Shown: positions 45,994 to 55,153 of the stretch, one piece after another
Position numbering within the stretch: position 1 is the stretch's first letter
How the letters are laid out: every line of letters starts with the position of its first letter
Source: JALOLG01 sp963776935
Lineage (GTDB): Bacteria; Actinomycetota; Acidimicrobiia; Acidimicrobiales; Ilumatobacteraceae
Assembly (NCBI GenBank): GCA_963776935.1
Contig: CAVZOP010000009.1
Span: 283,754 to 347,753 of the forward strand
Length of the DNA: 64,000 bases
Direction: 5' to 3'
The notes under the pieces: generated by a model
Databases searched by the model: none
The model's input: the letters and a program-made list of their open reading frames with translations, nothing else
What the model was told of the DNA's origin: nothing
Made by a program: the position numbers and the translations under genes

Positions 45994-47181
45994 ATGGAGT
46001 CCTCCGTTGTGCCCGCTGTTTGGGCTGGACGTTATGAATTGGGAGCGGTGATTGGGCGAGGGGGGATGGGTGACGTCCTCGGCGGGCAGGACCTGCGGCT
46101 TGGGAGAGCGGTTGCGATCAAGGTGCTGCGCGCCGATATGGCTGCGGACCCAGAGAGTCGTCGCAGGTTCGAAGTTGAAGCTCGGGCCGCGGCGCGACTG
46201 CTGCATCCTCATGCCGTCGCCGTGTACGACACGGGAGAAGAAGATGGGGTGCCGTTCATTGTCATGGAGCGGCTGCCTGGCGTCACACTTGCGGACGAGC
46301 TCGCGGGCGCACCGCTGGATCCCGAGCGAGCCTGTCGGCTGACGTTGCAGATCCTGTCCGCACTCGAGACGGCGCACCGGCAGGGGATCGTGCATCGTGA
46401 CATCAAGCCGGGCAACGTGTTGCTGACCGAACACGGCGACGCCAAGCTCGCCGACTTCGGGATTGCCAAGGTCGCAGAACGCCACGACGTAACGATGACC
46501 GTGGGCTTGATCGGCACGCCCGCTTACCTGTCGCCGGACCGGCTCGCGGGACGCCCGGCGACACCCGCTGACGACGTGTACGCGGTCGGGGTCTTGCTCT
46601 ACGAGACGCTCACCGCGATGAAACCGTTCGTCGGCGACACACCATTCGCGGTGATGAACGCGATCCAGGACGGTCGGGTCCGACCGCTCGGGGACTTGCG
46701 AAGCGACGTCGATCCGTCGCTCGTCGCGCTGATCGGACGGGCGATGGCCAACGACCGACGTAAGCGGTTCCGGTCCGCCGCCGACATGGCCGCCGCGCTT
46801 GGGGCGACAAGCCCAGGCGTGATGAAAGCTATGTCGGCTTCCACGGCTGGGGTGCTCGACGCAACGATGGCCGACCTGCCGGCGGCGACCGCGATCTGGC
46901 ACGATCCGCCCGCGCACCTGCATGACGGTACGGGTTCCAGGCGGCGGGGCCGGGTTCGCTCTACGTCGCGGCGCAGTCCGGCCCGCATACGGATCATCAC
47001 AGCCGCTGGCGTGGTGCTAGTGGTCGCGTCGCTGATCGCGTTCAACGCGAACCGCGACAACGATCTTGCCGAACTCGTCGGAACACCCCCGCCGTCGACA
47101 ACGGCCGTACCAGTCCAGGAATCTCCGCCGACACCCCTCCAGATAGCAATCGACGAACTGCGAAAGACCGTCCAGCCATGA
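45994..47181 (+). CDS. Serine/threonine protein kinase, PknB-like, one transmembrane helix
   Basis: A 395-residue Hanks-type kinase. Gly loop GRGGMGDV (21-28), Lys43 (AIKVLR), catalytic HRDIKPGN with Asp135, DFG at 153-155, and activation loop through VGLIGTPAYLSPDRLAG. The kinase domain ends near 270. A juxtamembrane Arg-rich stretch precedes one membrane helix (IITAAGVVLVVASLIAFNA, ~330-350). The outside part is only ~45 residues, Pro-rich, with no PASTA repeats. ATG 45994 is preferred; GTG 45961 is in frame. Its stop overlaps the start of a lipoprotein gene (ATGA), so the pair may act together at the envelope. Confidence 0.88.
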   Translation: MESSVVPAVWAGRYELGAVIGRGGMGDVLGGQDLRLGRAVAIKVLRADMAADPESRRRFEVEARAAARLLHPHAVAVYDTGEEDGVPFIVMERLPGVTLADELAGAPLDPERACRLTLQILSALETAHRQGIVHRDIKPGNVLLTEHGDAKLADFGIAKVAERHDVTMTVGLIGTPAYLSPDRLAGRPATPADDVYAVGVLLYETLTAMKPFVGDTPFAVMNAIQDGRVRPLGDLRSDVDPSLVALIGRAMANDRRKRFRSAADMAAALGATSPGVMKAMSASTAGVLDATMADLPAATAIWHDPPAHLHDGTGSRRRGRVRSTSRRSPARIRIITAAGVVLVVASLIAFNANRDNDLAELVGTPPPSTTAVPVQESPPTPLQIAIDELRKTVQP

Positions 47182-47582
47182 GAATTCGCAAGATGGGTCT
47201 GATCGCCGCGCTGGCTGTGGCGTCGACAGGATGCGGTGACGACGGCACCCGAATCAGCGAACCGGCATCGGCGTGGCTCACCGCGCAAGTCGAACAGATA
47301 CATACCTCGGCGGCAGCCAACGACCGAGCGGGCGCCGAAGCGGGACTCGTCCAGCTTCGCCTACAAGTCGACCAATTCCTGGCGAGTAATGACCTCACGA
47401 TCGCTGCCGCAGCGCGCATCCTCGCCGCAGCAGACGACGTGCAAGCAGAGCTGGCGGCAATCCCCACCACGACGCCCGCGCCGCCACCCGAAACGAGTGC
47501 TACACCCCAGGTCCCGGACGACCAACCCCGCGACAACAGGGACAAGGACAAGCACGACAAAGACGACGACGGGAACGACTGA
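47178..47582 (+). CDS. Small lipoprotein coupled to the kinase
   Basis: A 134-residue exported protein with a lipobox: MRIRKMGLIAALAVASTGCG, lipidation at Cys19. A helical middle (WLTAQVEQIHTSAAANDRAG, LVQLRLQVDQFLASNDLT, AARILAAADDVQAELAAI) is followed by a Thr/Pro linker and a charged tail (RDNRDKDKHDKDDDGND). Overlaps the kinase stop by ATGA. Possibly a ligand or partner for the kinase's short outer domain; no family recognised. Confidence 0.75.
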   Translation: MRIRKMGLIAALAVASTGCGDDGTRISEPASAWLTAQVEQIHTSAAANDRAGAEAGLVQLRLQVDQFLASNDLTIAAAARILAAADDVQAELAAIPTTTPAPPPETSATPQVPDDQPRDNRDKDKHDKDDDGND

Positions 47583-47786
47583 TCCGCAGTCCCGCTCTCG
47601 GACGCAAGATCAATACCCGTTCGACAGTGCGTGCGGCGCAGGGCCGAGCTGCCCGACCGGTCGGTGCCATACACGGCGGTGTCGGCGCGGAGAGCGGTCA
47701 CGGCACGCACGACGGCGGCGACATCGAGTGGCACTTGGAAGCTGTGAGCTACACGGTGGCGTTGCGTCGGGACGATGTCTGTCGTG
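47583..47786. other. Intergenic, nothing recognised
   Basis: A 204-bp gap between convergent lipoprotein and L,D-transpeptidase genes. I see no convincing ORF, RNA gene or T-tailed hairpin. Confidence 0.5.
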
Positions 47787-48923
47787 TCAGCGTGGGGTCC
47801 AGGCGCCCTGGACGTTGACCGTCACGTTGATCTGGCCGCGACTCGTCGTCGGGCCGGAAAGCCCGAGCCAGTCGATGAGCATGTCGTGGTGCTCGACCCG
47901 CAGCCGGGCGCAGCCCTTGCTCTGCGGCGTGGTCGGCACGTTGTTCGCACCGTGGATCGCCTGGCCACGGTCGAAGTACAGCGGCTTGTACATGTTCCCG
48001 TTGAGCGGGTTGTCGTCAGCCACCGGGTAGACGGAGCTGTTGTGCCAACCCCCGTTGTCGAGGGCAGGGTTGAAGCGGCCAGCCGGCTGCCGGTCCTGGT
48101 CCCTGGTCTCATAACCCGGTTCGCCGGTCGAGGTGGGGAAGACGAAGGCGAGTTGGTCGACGCCGGCGCCGACGAACATGATCTGGCACGTGCGGTCGAT
48201 GAGGATCCACCGCTCGGACAGCATCGCCGTCGTGAACGGCACGGGGATCGAGGTCGCACTCATCAGCGCCTGCTCCTCCTCACTGCCGGCCGCCATGTCG
48301 GCGGTGCTCACCGGCAGACCGAGCGCGAGTCGCGCCGCGCACAGTCGCTGACGCGTCACCGGACCCGAGACACCGTCGACCTGCAGCTCCCGGATGCCCA
48401 GCCCCGCGAACAGCTCGTTCAACTTCACCTGCTGCTCTTGCACGTCGAGCGAGAGCAGGACAGCGTTGCGTTCGGTGATGGCCTCACCGGTGACGTCGTT
48501 GACACCGTTGTCGACACACACGTCGAGCAACTGGCCGGGATAGATGGTCTCGTCGGGCAACCCGTTCTCCGCCTGGACGCTCAGACCCGAGACGGTCTCG
48601 TCGTCGAAGCGGTCGGCGATCAGATCCAGCGAGTCCCCCAGATCGACCGCGACGACACACGTCGGGTCGTAGACGTCGAGCGGCGGTTCGGTCGTTGTCG
48701 TGGTCGTCGACGTCGTGGTGCTCGTCGACGTCGTGGACGTGGTGGAGCTCGGCGACGCGGGGGCGGTCGGCGGCGTGGTGGTCGAGTCCGCCACGAGCGT
48801 CGTGATCGCCGCCGGCACCGACGCCACCGCATCCGTTGGCGTGGCGCTGCTCGCCGCCCGGCTGGTGCAGCCGGTCGTCACCAGCACCAGCCCGGTCATC
48901 CAGATTCTCGATCGCCGCGACAT
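47787..48923 (-). CDS. L,D-transpeptidase (YkuD) lipoprotein
   Basis: A 378-residue exported cell-wall enzyme. The N-terminus has a lipobox (IWMTGLVLVTTGC), then a Ser/Thr/Pro linker (~residues 45-80) suited to spanning the wall. A middle part contains a LysM-like segment (VVAVDLGDSLDLIADRFDDE, YPGQLLDVC) and a peptidoglycan-binding-like helix set (LFAGLGIRELQVDGVSGPVTRQ). The YkuD domain follows, with the catalytic motif IHGANNVPTTPQSKGCARLR; the Cys in SKGCAR forms the acyl-enzyme. It forms 3-3 peptidoglycan cross-links or attaches proteins. ATG 48923 (GTG 48926 one codon upstream). Confidence 0.85.
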   Translation of the reverse strand: MSRRSRIWMTGLVLVTTGCTSRAASSATPTDAVASVPAAITTLVADSTTTPPTAPASPSSTTSTTSTSTTTSTTTTTTEPPLDVYDPTCVVAVDLGDSLDLIADRFDDETVSGLSVQAENGLPDETIYPGQLLDVCVDNGVNDVTGEAITERNAVLLSLDVQEQQVKLNELFAGLGIRELQVDGVSGPVTRQRLCAARLALGLPVSTADMAAGSEEEQALMSATSIPVPFTTAMLSERWILIDRTCQIMFVGAGVDQLAFVFPTSTGEPGYETRDQDRQPAGRFNPALDNGGWHNSSVYPVADDNPLNGNMYKPLYFDRGQAIHGANNVPTTPQSKGCARLRVEHHDMLIDWLGLSGPTTSRGQINVTVNVQGAWTPR

Positions 48924-49056
48924 GACGTGACCGGACGGTACCGGCCGCCGGCGACTACACCCACGCAGGAGGCGGACCCGCGAGCCGCGACGTTCGAGGA
49001 CGGCATCACATCGATACTTGCGGTGGACGGCCGTCACCAAACACCCCAGCACACAA

Positions 49057-49105
49057 TGGTCGGGAAGGGGAGATTCGAACCCCCGACCCCCTGCTCCCAA
49101 AGCAC
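49057..49105 (-). other. tRNA-Pro (UGG) 3' fragment, candidate att site
   Basis: On the minus strand TTTGGGA-GCAGG, GGGGGTTCGAATCTCCCC, CTTCCCG and ACCA give the anticodon loop (TGG), T-arm, 3' acceptor and encoded CCA of tRNA-Pro. Similarity ends in the anticodon stem; no 5' half follows at higher coordinates. This is the pattern of a displaced 3' end after integration into tRNA-Pro. The element should extend rightwards, with the intact tRNA beyond the window or lost. Confidence 0.7.
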
Positions 49106-49485
49106 GCTGGAGCCTGTTTTGATTGGTGTCGACTCATGCCGGATCGTGCCGAATAGTGCCAGCTAGCAGGTGTGATCCGCGGATGGGCTGACACGGCCCG
49201 GACGCCACCGGACGGGTCGGTGCAACCCGGATTGATACATTTCTGATACATCGCGAGGCACCGATGAGTGTTGGTGTCCATCTGAAACTGCCCGAGGCGG
49301 CCAGTGCGTGCCCAATGACGGCCGCTACGGAGTGTGGTCGGCGCGAAGGGAGGTTCTCGATGACGTAGCTCCCGGCTCCGGGGTTGGAGGCAGCCCCTCT
49401 GGGGGCGATGAGAGCATCAGCATCGTTCCGGAACGGTGAATCAGGATTCGGATGTGGGCCCCGGCTCTTCCAGTAGGTTGCTCGC
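49106..49485. other. Non-coding left arm of the accessory region
   Basis: A 380-bp stretch with no convincing gene. It holds the first copy of a 48-bp imperfect repeat (49188-49235), ending beside a doubled TGATACAT (49234-49241 and 49245-49252). Short direct repeats next to a tRNA fragment could be integrase arm sites; no integrase gene remains here. Confidence 0.4.
49188..49235 (+). repeat. 48-bp imperfect direct repeat, copy A
   Basis: CTGACACGGCCCGGACGC...CGGACGGGTCGGTGCAACCCGGATTG, roughly 85 per cent identical to copy B at 57402-57449, same orientation, 8.2 kb away. It lies 80 bp from the tRNA-Pro fragment. Confidence 0.6.
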
Positions 49486-50154
49486 GTGACCAGTCGGGAG
49501 CGAAGCGTTCTCGAACTCACTGACTGTGCCACTCGCCACCTCGAGGAGCACTGCTCGCCCTCGTCAGCGTTCGGGTGGCCCGACTACGACATCGACCCGG
49601 CCCCTGGGCGGTTCGTGCCAGGGGATCTCCTCGCGCCAGCTTGGTTGTCATATCCGATCCCGACGAAGTTTCTGCAGTCCATGTCTGCGAACGACGGCAA
49701 CGCCTACCACCGTCTCCGGAAGGCGATTGCCGACGTGGTCGAGATCGCCGCTGCGGACGAATCCTTTCTCGAATTGGACGAAGTCGCACTGGCGACTGGT
49801 GGAGGTGAAGGGGCAACGCCTGGCTGGGTGGCCTTCTGGGACGCGTGGAACCGGGTCGGCGAGACGCCGGGACTGACGTCAGTGGCGCTCACGAAGATCC
49901 TCCACCGGAAGGTGCCGGAGTTGATCCCGATCCTGGATTCGCTCGTGAGCGGTTTCTACGGGATCAGCAACCACAGCAAGCGACGGGGCGTGCACACGAT
50001 GGTTGCGCTGCATCGAGATCTCACCGCTCATCGTGCTCTCGTGGATGGCTGGGCGAGACAGTGGGCCCTTGAAGACGGACGACAGATGACCCTGCTCCGC
50101 GCCGCCGACATCGTGGTCTGGACTCACCAGTCCACCGGATGCCCTACTCCTTGA
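49486..50154 (+). CDS. Hypothetical protein (DUF6308-like)
   Basis: A 222-residue soluble protein from GTG 49486. It reads FGWPDYDIDPAPGRFVPGDL, LLAPAWLSYPIPTKFLQSM, LTKILHRKVPELIPILDSLV, HTMVALHRDLTAHRALVDGW and ends ADIVVWTHQSTGCP. The layout suggests the DUF6308 family of actinobacterial proteins found in accessory DNA, but this is recalled loosely. First gene right of the tRNA-Pro fragment. Function unknown. Confidence 0.6.
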   Translation: MTSRERSVLELTDCATRHLEEHCSPSSAFGWPDYDIDPAPGRFVPGDLLAPAWLSYPIPTKFLQSMSANDGNAYHRLRKAIADVVEIAAADESFLELDEVALATGGGEGATPGWVAFWDAWNRVGETPGLTSVALTKILHRKVPELIPILDSLVSGFYGISNHSKRRGVHTMVALHRDLTAHRALVDGWARQWALEDGRQMTLLRAADIVVWTHQSTGCPTP

Positions 50155-50231
50155 GCGGCGATACGGGACGTGTCGACGCCCTTGTCGACGCCTCAAGTCG
50201 GATGTACGCGCGGCAAGGGCCGATTGGACGC

Positions 50232-50825
50232 CTAGAAGTCTACGAGTCGTGAGCGGTCCGCGAGACGGTGTCGAGCAGATGACGTCGCAATGCGATCGCG
50301 AAGCTGATTGCGGTCGTGACCGTAGAAGTAGACGGCCGTTTCGCGGGGTCCTTCCCACCACGAGTGGAGTTCGGCGCCGATGGGCTTCGTCGAGCGCTCG
50401 AGGTCTTTGATGAGCACGTTGACGTCAGAGGTTGCGTAGACCTCGTCGTCGAGGTCGACACCGTTGAGGTAGAGGCCGACGCCGAGGGTGCGACCGAATG
50501 CAACGGCAGGGCGACCATCGATGCGGAGCTCGGATCCGCTGGGAGCGCCGCGTGCTTCCAGGGTGCTGACGACCAGGTCGACGTTGACGTCGGTGTTGGC
50601 GACGAGCCGCACCTCGATCTCGGCGCTCGTCGGCTCGCCGTCGGCGCCGAGTTCGGTCCCTCCGCCGACGACAGCACTTCCCGGAGCACCGCGTCGGAAG
50701 GCTCTCGACAGACGGTCCTCGTAACGCTGATGCCGATGCTTCGGCTGCAGTGGCTCGCGCAACACCAGGAACGCGTGCGCCACGGTGTCCGAGTCTCGAC
50801 CACGCCCGTGCTCCCGTCGGAACAT
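50232..50825 (-). CDS. Hypothetical protein, 197 aa
   Basis: Reads MFRREHGRGRDSDTVAHAFL with a basic N-terminal part, then EIEVRLVANTDVNVDLVVST, SELRIDGRPAVAFGRTLGVG, DLDDEVYATSDVNVLIKDLE and ELHSWWEGPRETAVYFYGHD. Alternating strands and helices in the C-terminal 130 residues look like a folded alpha/beta domain; the basic start may not be translated. No family recognised. Followed, across 70 bp, by the structured non-coding region beside the IS110 element. Confidence 0.5.
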   Translation of the reverse strand: MFRREHGRGRDSDTVAHAFLVLREPLQPKHRHQRYEDRLSRAFRRGAPGSAVVGGGTELGADGEPTSAEIEVRLVANTDVNVDLVVSTLEARGAPSGSELRIDGRPAVAFGRTLGVGLYLNGVDLDDEVYATSDVNVLIKDLERSTKPIGAELHSWWEGPRETAVYFYGHDRNQLRDRIATSSARHRLADRSRLVDF

Positions 50826-50896
50826 CGGAAGAACCTAGCCAGCGAGGGCACGTAGCCGGCAGCGAGGATGTGAGGGCTCGTTGATTTCGCCGTGAT

Positions 50897-51009
50897 GGTT
50901 GGGTCAGCGTGTGGGTGGGTGTCCTGCCGGGTCTGACCCAAACCTTGCCGGCTGACGTCTTCGGACTGTCTTGAAAACGATCCGTCGGCCCGGCTCTGGA
51001 CACCCACCC
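50897..51009 (+). ncRNA. Candidate structured RNA with interleaved stems beside IS110
   Basis: Two strong inverted repeats overlap in pseudoknot order. GGTTGGGTCAG (50897-50907) pairs with CTGACCCAAACC (50933-50944, one bulge). GGGTGGGTGTCC (50913-50924) pairs perfectly with GGACACCCACCC (50998-51009). The region is non-coding and just upstream of an IS110 transposase, where bridge RNAs of that family are encoded. Transcription is not shown. Confidence 0.4.
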
Positions 51010-51038
51010 GACACCCGCCGGTCGGACGGGGTGACCTA

Positions 51039-52193
51039 CTAGGAGCCTGTCCAAGAGGCCCATCGCTGTCCTGTCCGTCGTCCCGATCGGTGTGGTGTCA
51101 CCTCCACCGAATCATCGACGAAGGAGATGACGATGACCATGCCATCACGAATCACCGCGCGGTGTCGACACCCACCTCGATGTTCATGTCGCCGCTGCGC
51201 TCGACGAACGCGGCGGCCTGCTCGGCGTCGAGATGTTCCCGACGACCGCTGCCGGGTACAGCGAGCTGTTGGCTGGCTGCAAGGGTTCGGTGACGTCGAG
51301 TTGGTCGGAGTCGAGGGCACCGGCTCCTACGGCGCCGGGCTGACCCGTTTCCTCCACGCCCACGACATTGCTGTGGTCGAGGTCGACCGGCCGAACCGGC
51401 AACGCCGCCGCCGTCGCGGCAAGAGCGATCCGCAAGACGCGATCAGCGCCGCACGCGCCGCCCAGTCCGGCGATTCGTGCGGGCTTGCGAAGACCCGAGA
51501 CGGCAACGTCGAAGCCATGCGAGTGCTGCGTGTCGCACGTCTGCTCAGCTCGCAAAGTCACGGACCCAGGCGTTGAACCAGATGCGCTGCGTTGATCTCC
51601 ACCGCGCCCGACGAGATCCGCAGCGAACTCCGCGACCTCAACGTCCATCGGCTCCTCGACCGCGCCGCCAGCTACCGGCCCGGGCAACGACACGACGTCA
51701 ACGCGATCACCAAGTTCGCGCTTGCGCACCCTCGCTCGTCGGGCCGATCGCGCTCGAAGACCGAGATCGCCGAGATCGACAAGATCCTCACCGGGCTCGT
51801 GGCCGAGACCGCACCCGAGCTCGTCGCCATCAACGGCGTCGGCACCGACGTCGCCACCGCGCTACTCGTCGCTGCCGGCGACAACCCCGAACGGCTCCGC
51901 AGCGAAGCGACGTTCGCTCACCTCTGCGGCGTCGCCCCGATCGATGCCAGCAGCGGCAAACAAGAACGCCACCGGCTCAACCGCGGCGGCGACCGGCAAG
52001 CCAACTCGGCGCTCTGGCACATCGTCATCACCCGCATGGTCTGCGACCAACGAACCCGCGACTACATCGCCCGCCGCACTCGACGAAGGCCGCACCAAGA
52101 AAGAAGCCATCCGATGCCTCAAGCGCTACATCGCCCGCGAGATCTACCACCACCTCCCACGACACCAACTCGTCCTTGACAACCCCTAGGAGC
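51039..52193 (+). mobile_element. IS110-family insertion sequence, ends approximate
   Basis: CTAGGAGC occurs at 51039-51046 and again at 52186-52193, bracketing the transposase frame. A second pair of similar motifs (GGTGTCACCTCC near 51093, GGTGACACTTCC near 52200) makes the true ends uncertain. IS110 elements lack long terminal inverted repeats, which fits. If the left end included the structured RNA region the element would begin nearer 50890. Confidence 0.65.
51127..52189 (+). CDS. IS110-family transposase, several frameshifts
   Basis: A DEDD recombinase of the IS110 family (~350 aa), guided by a bridge RNA in characterised members. Pieces in three frames join in order: VDTHLDVHVAAALDERGGLL with the first RuvC Asp; FGDVELVGVEGTGSYGAGLT and VDRPNRQRRRRRGKSDPQDA; AKSRTQALNQMR; ISTAPDEIRSELRDL; and the Transposase_20 domain PELVAINGVGTDVATALLVA, FAHLCGVAPIDASSGKQERH with its catalytic Ser region; then DEGRTKKEAIRCLKRYIARE to TAG. 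At least four single-base breaks (near 51170, 51240, 51540-51590, 52080). With indels this common in the window, activity cannot be judged. Confidence 0.75.
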
Positions 52194-52430
52194 ATCGTTT
52201 GGTGACACTTCCGTCGGTGATCCGTGCAACTGGTGCCGCACTGCACCGCGGTGGTTCCGCCAGGTTTGGGATTCTGGGTGGAGCTATCGGGCGGTTCGCC
52301 TGCTCGATGTTCGAAATCGCCGGTCAGCGCGTGGGTTCCACCTGCTCGCGGGGCGTCCTTCTGATCGACCAGCTCCAATGACACGACTGCACACGGAGAG
52401 TTGTCGCACCCCCTACGTAGGTTGGTCAGT
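52194..52430. other. Intergenic region right of IS110
   Basis: A 237-bp non-coding stretch with small GC-rich inverted repeats (for example CTGG...CCAG around 52226-52263) but no clear gene. It could carry the right end of the IS110 element and the promoter of the next gene. Confidence 0.4.
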
Positions 52431-53942
52431 GTGATCGCGGCAGCCGACGAACCGACCGACGACCCCTCCGCGTGGAGGGACTTGGCGGATGAAGCCGCGG
52501 CTGCGGTACCTCCGGGCGATCCCTTCTTCGTTGCGGGTACTGCGCTTCCGGCGATGAAAGCGCGGCAAGGTCGGTTGAAGCGACGGATGCTCGCCGCGTG
52601 GCGACCGTCTAGGTGAGCTCATCGCGTCCGGCCTCTCCGCCGAGTTTGAGGGCGATCACTTGGTGTCGACGAACCTGCTGAGCGCCCAAGAGGTCGACGA
52701 GTTGCGAGGTCTTGCTCCGGAGGCAGAGGAAGCGGGTGTTCGCCGAGCTGACGGAAGCGTTCGACGAGTTGCGCTCGGCGTTGACTGGGCTCGATCCGCT
52801 CCTCACGACCGCTCAGATCTCGTTCAATCACACGGTCGGTGTCGCTGGGGTGTACCACGAGCCGACGAACGATCGGTCGGAGGTCTCGGTGGAGATCGTG
52901 GCGTCGTTGTTCGCCAGTCAACCAACGTCCGATCACGTCGAACAGGCGGACTCCGGAACGATCCAGCGGATCGAGGATCTGCTCGAGTCGATTCGCTGGC
53001 TACAGCCGCTCGTGTTGGTGATTCAGGCGTGGAACGACCCAGACGACCAAGACGGCTACCTCCGAATGGTCGGACGGATGCGCCTCAGTGCCGTCCGGGG
53101 CGAGGCGTACGCAAGCCACGGCCAGGACTTGGCGGTGGCAGTCCTGCGACCGCTCGACGCACGAACGCGCAGGGAGTTCGGGTTCACGATCGACGAATTC
53201 CTTGCGGTCGCGAATGCCGCCTACCACCTGGTCGTCGATCGCGTCAACGACCAAAGCGGCCGCATGGCGGCAGTCTTCGCTCGCGTCGCAGCTGCTTCGA
53301 CTGGCGACCTCACCGAGGCGCAGAAGCTCGAACTGGGCTCCCAGGTCATGGGAGCGTTCGACGACTTGCCTCGGTCACTGGTCTTCACAGCTCCCGAGGT
53401 AGCGGCGCACGGCGACCTTGAGCCCGACGTTGCGTCCCGCGTTCTCGAACGGATGAGCCTCACGCCTGGCGAACTCGAACCCAGCGCCTACCGATCCGCA
53501 CTCGACCTGTGCCCGTTCTGGCAGCGTCCGTTCCTGCGTTCGGGCGAGGAGTACGTGTTACCAGTCGCTGGTCACGCGCTCCGCTCACCGCTCGACGTGT
53601 TCGAGCAGCAACTGCTATCGGCCTCGAACACGTTCAGCAAGCACCGTGCCGAGGCTGTCGACCGACTCGCTCTCGGGTACCTGGCTGGCGCGTTGCCCGG
53701 GTGCGAGGTCTTTGGGCCCGGTGCCTACTACCACTTCGACGATGGTGACGGACCTCGGCGGTACGAGACCGACGGGATCGTGGTGTTCGAGGGTTGGGTT
53801 CTCGTCGTCGAAGGGAAGGCGAACACGTTCCGTCACCAGTCGCACCGCGGCGACCTAAGGCGGCTCGGTCGTGACATTGCCGACTCGCTCCGAGACGCCT
53901 GGAGCCAGTGCGCACGAGTACAGCGCTATCTGACGTCGGCTA

Positions 53943-55153
53943 GTGCCGCGTCAGGCAACGTTTGCGCGTTTCACGAGTTCACGTAGTGCTCGGTCGTGTG
54001 CGTTGCGGTTGCGCCAGATGATGTAGCGGCGGATCATCGAGGCCTGCTCGCGATGGGAGGGATGGTCGGTGCCGTCGAGGGCGAAGTAGCGCAGCGCTTG
54101 GAACTGGGCTTCGATCCGGTTCAGCCATGACGAGTAGGTCGGTGTGTAGGCGAGCTCGACGTTGTTCGCTGCCGCCCACTCGCCGACACGCGGTCGGTTC
54201 TTGGTGGACAGGTGCGGGCTGAAGTTGTCGAGCACGATCGCGATCCGCACCTCGGGCGGGTGCAGCGAGCGCAGGTAGCGGGCGAACGCCAAGAACGGGT
54301 GCGGTCCTTGCGTCTTGACGACGTGGCCGTAGAGCCGGTCGGTCGACAAGTCGTAGCCGGCCATCAGATGGCGCACACCGTGTGGGCGGGTGTAGGTCGC
54401 ACGCCGCGGCGCCGGCGAGGCTGCGTCGGTCGCCCTTGCCGGCAGCGACCGGCGCCCATTGTTTGCCCGGATGGGGTTGCAGGTTGAGCGGCCCGAACTC
54501 GTCCATGCAGATCACCACCGTCGGATCATCCGGGCCAGGCGTGGCGGTGCCGTCGGCGATCGCGTAGAGCTCGAGGATCCGGTTCTTCTTCGCTTCGAAG
54601 TCCGGGTCGTTGGACTGTTTGAAGGTCTTGATCACTTGAAACGACACGCCCTCCTCGCGGAGCAGAGTGCGCAGGCCCTCATGGCTGATGTCGTCGACCA
54701 CCCCCTCAGCGACCAAGAACTCCGCCAACTTCGACAGGCTCCAGGTCGAGAACGGCAGGCGATGATCCTGCGGACGAGACAACGCGATCTTCTTGATCTG
54801 CTGACGCTCGGGCAGCGTGAACTTCGCCGGTCGACCACCCGCGTACTTCGGTGCCAACGAGTCGAACCCGTCCGCGTTGAAGTTGTGGATCACCTCGCGG
54901 ACCCGGTCCTCGGACGTGAACGCGATCCGAGCGATCGCCGGCACATCCATCGCCTGCGCCGACCACAACACGATCTGCGCTCGACGCCACCTGACCACCG
55001 ACCCCGACCCTCGCCGCACGATCCCGAGCAACTTGTTCCCCTCGACCGGCGCAAGGTCACGAACCTGCACACGTTCAGCCATCCACCAAGTCTGCGCAGA
55101 CCCCGAACCTCAAGTGGTGGACGCGACCCCACCAACGTTGCCGGTCACGGCAC
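53943..55153 (-). mobile_element. IS630-family insertion sequence with TA duplication
   Basis: A 1211-bp element. Terminal inverted repeats are AGTGCCGCGTCAGGCAACGT on the left and AGTGCCGTGACCGGCAACGT (reverse complement) on the right, 17 of 20 identical. It is flanked by TA at 53941-53942 and 55154-55155, the IS630/Tc1 target duplication. It carries one transposase gene on the minus strand. The target gene's frame is restored by removal, so insertion was clean. Confidence 0.88.
53951..55082 (-). CDS. IS630-family transposase, one frameshift
   Basis: A DDE transposase (~377 aa) starting ATG 55082 (MAERVQVRDLAPVEGNKLLG). The N-terminal HTH is QAMDVPAIARIAFTSEDRVREVIHNF with GFDSLAPKYAGGRPAKF. 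Catalytic residues: first Asp in VVICMDEFGPLNLQPHPGKQW, second in RIAIVLDNFSPHLSTK, and Glu in SSWLNRIEAQFQAL. A break near 54420 shifts the frame at GAAACDLHPP; the continuation ATYTRPHGVRHLMAGYDLST is typical. Probably active if the break is a sequence error. Confidence 0.82.
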
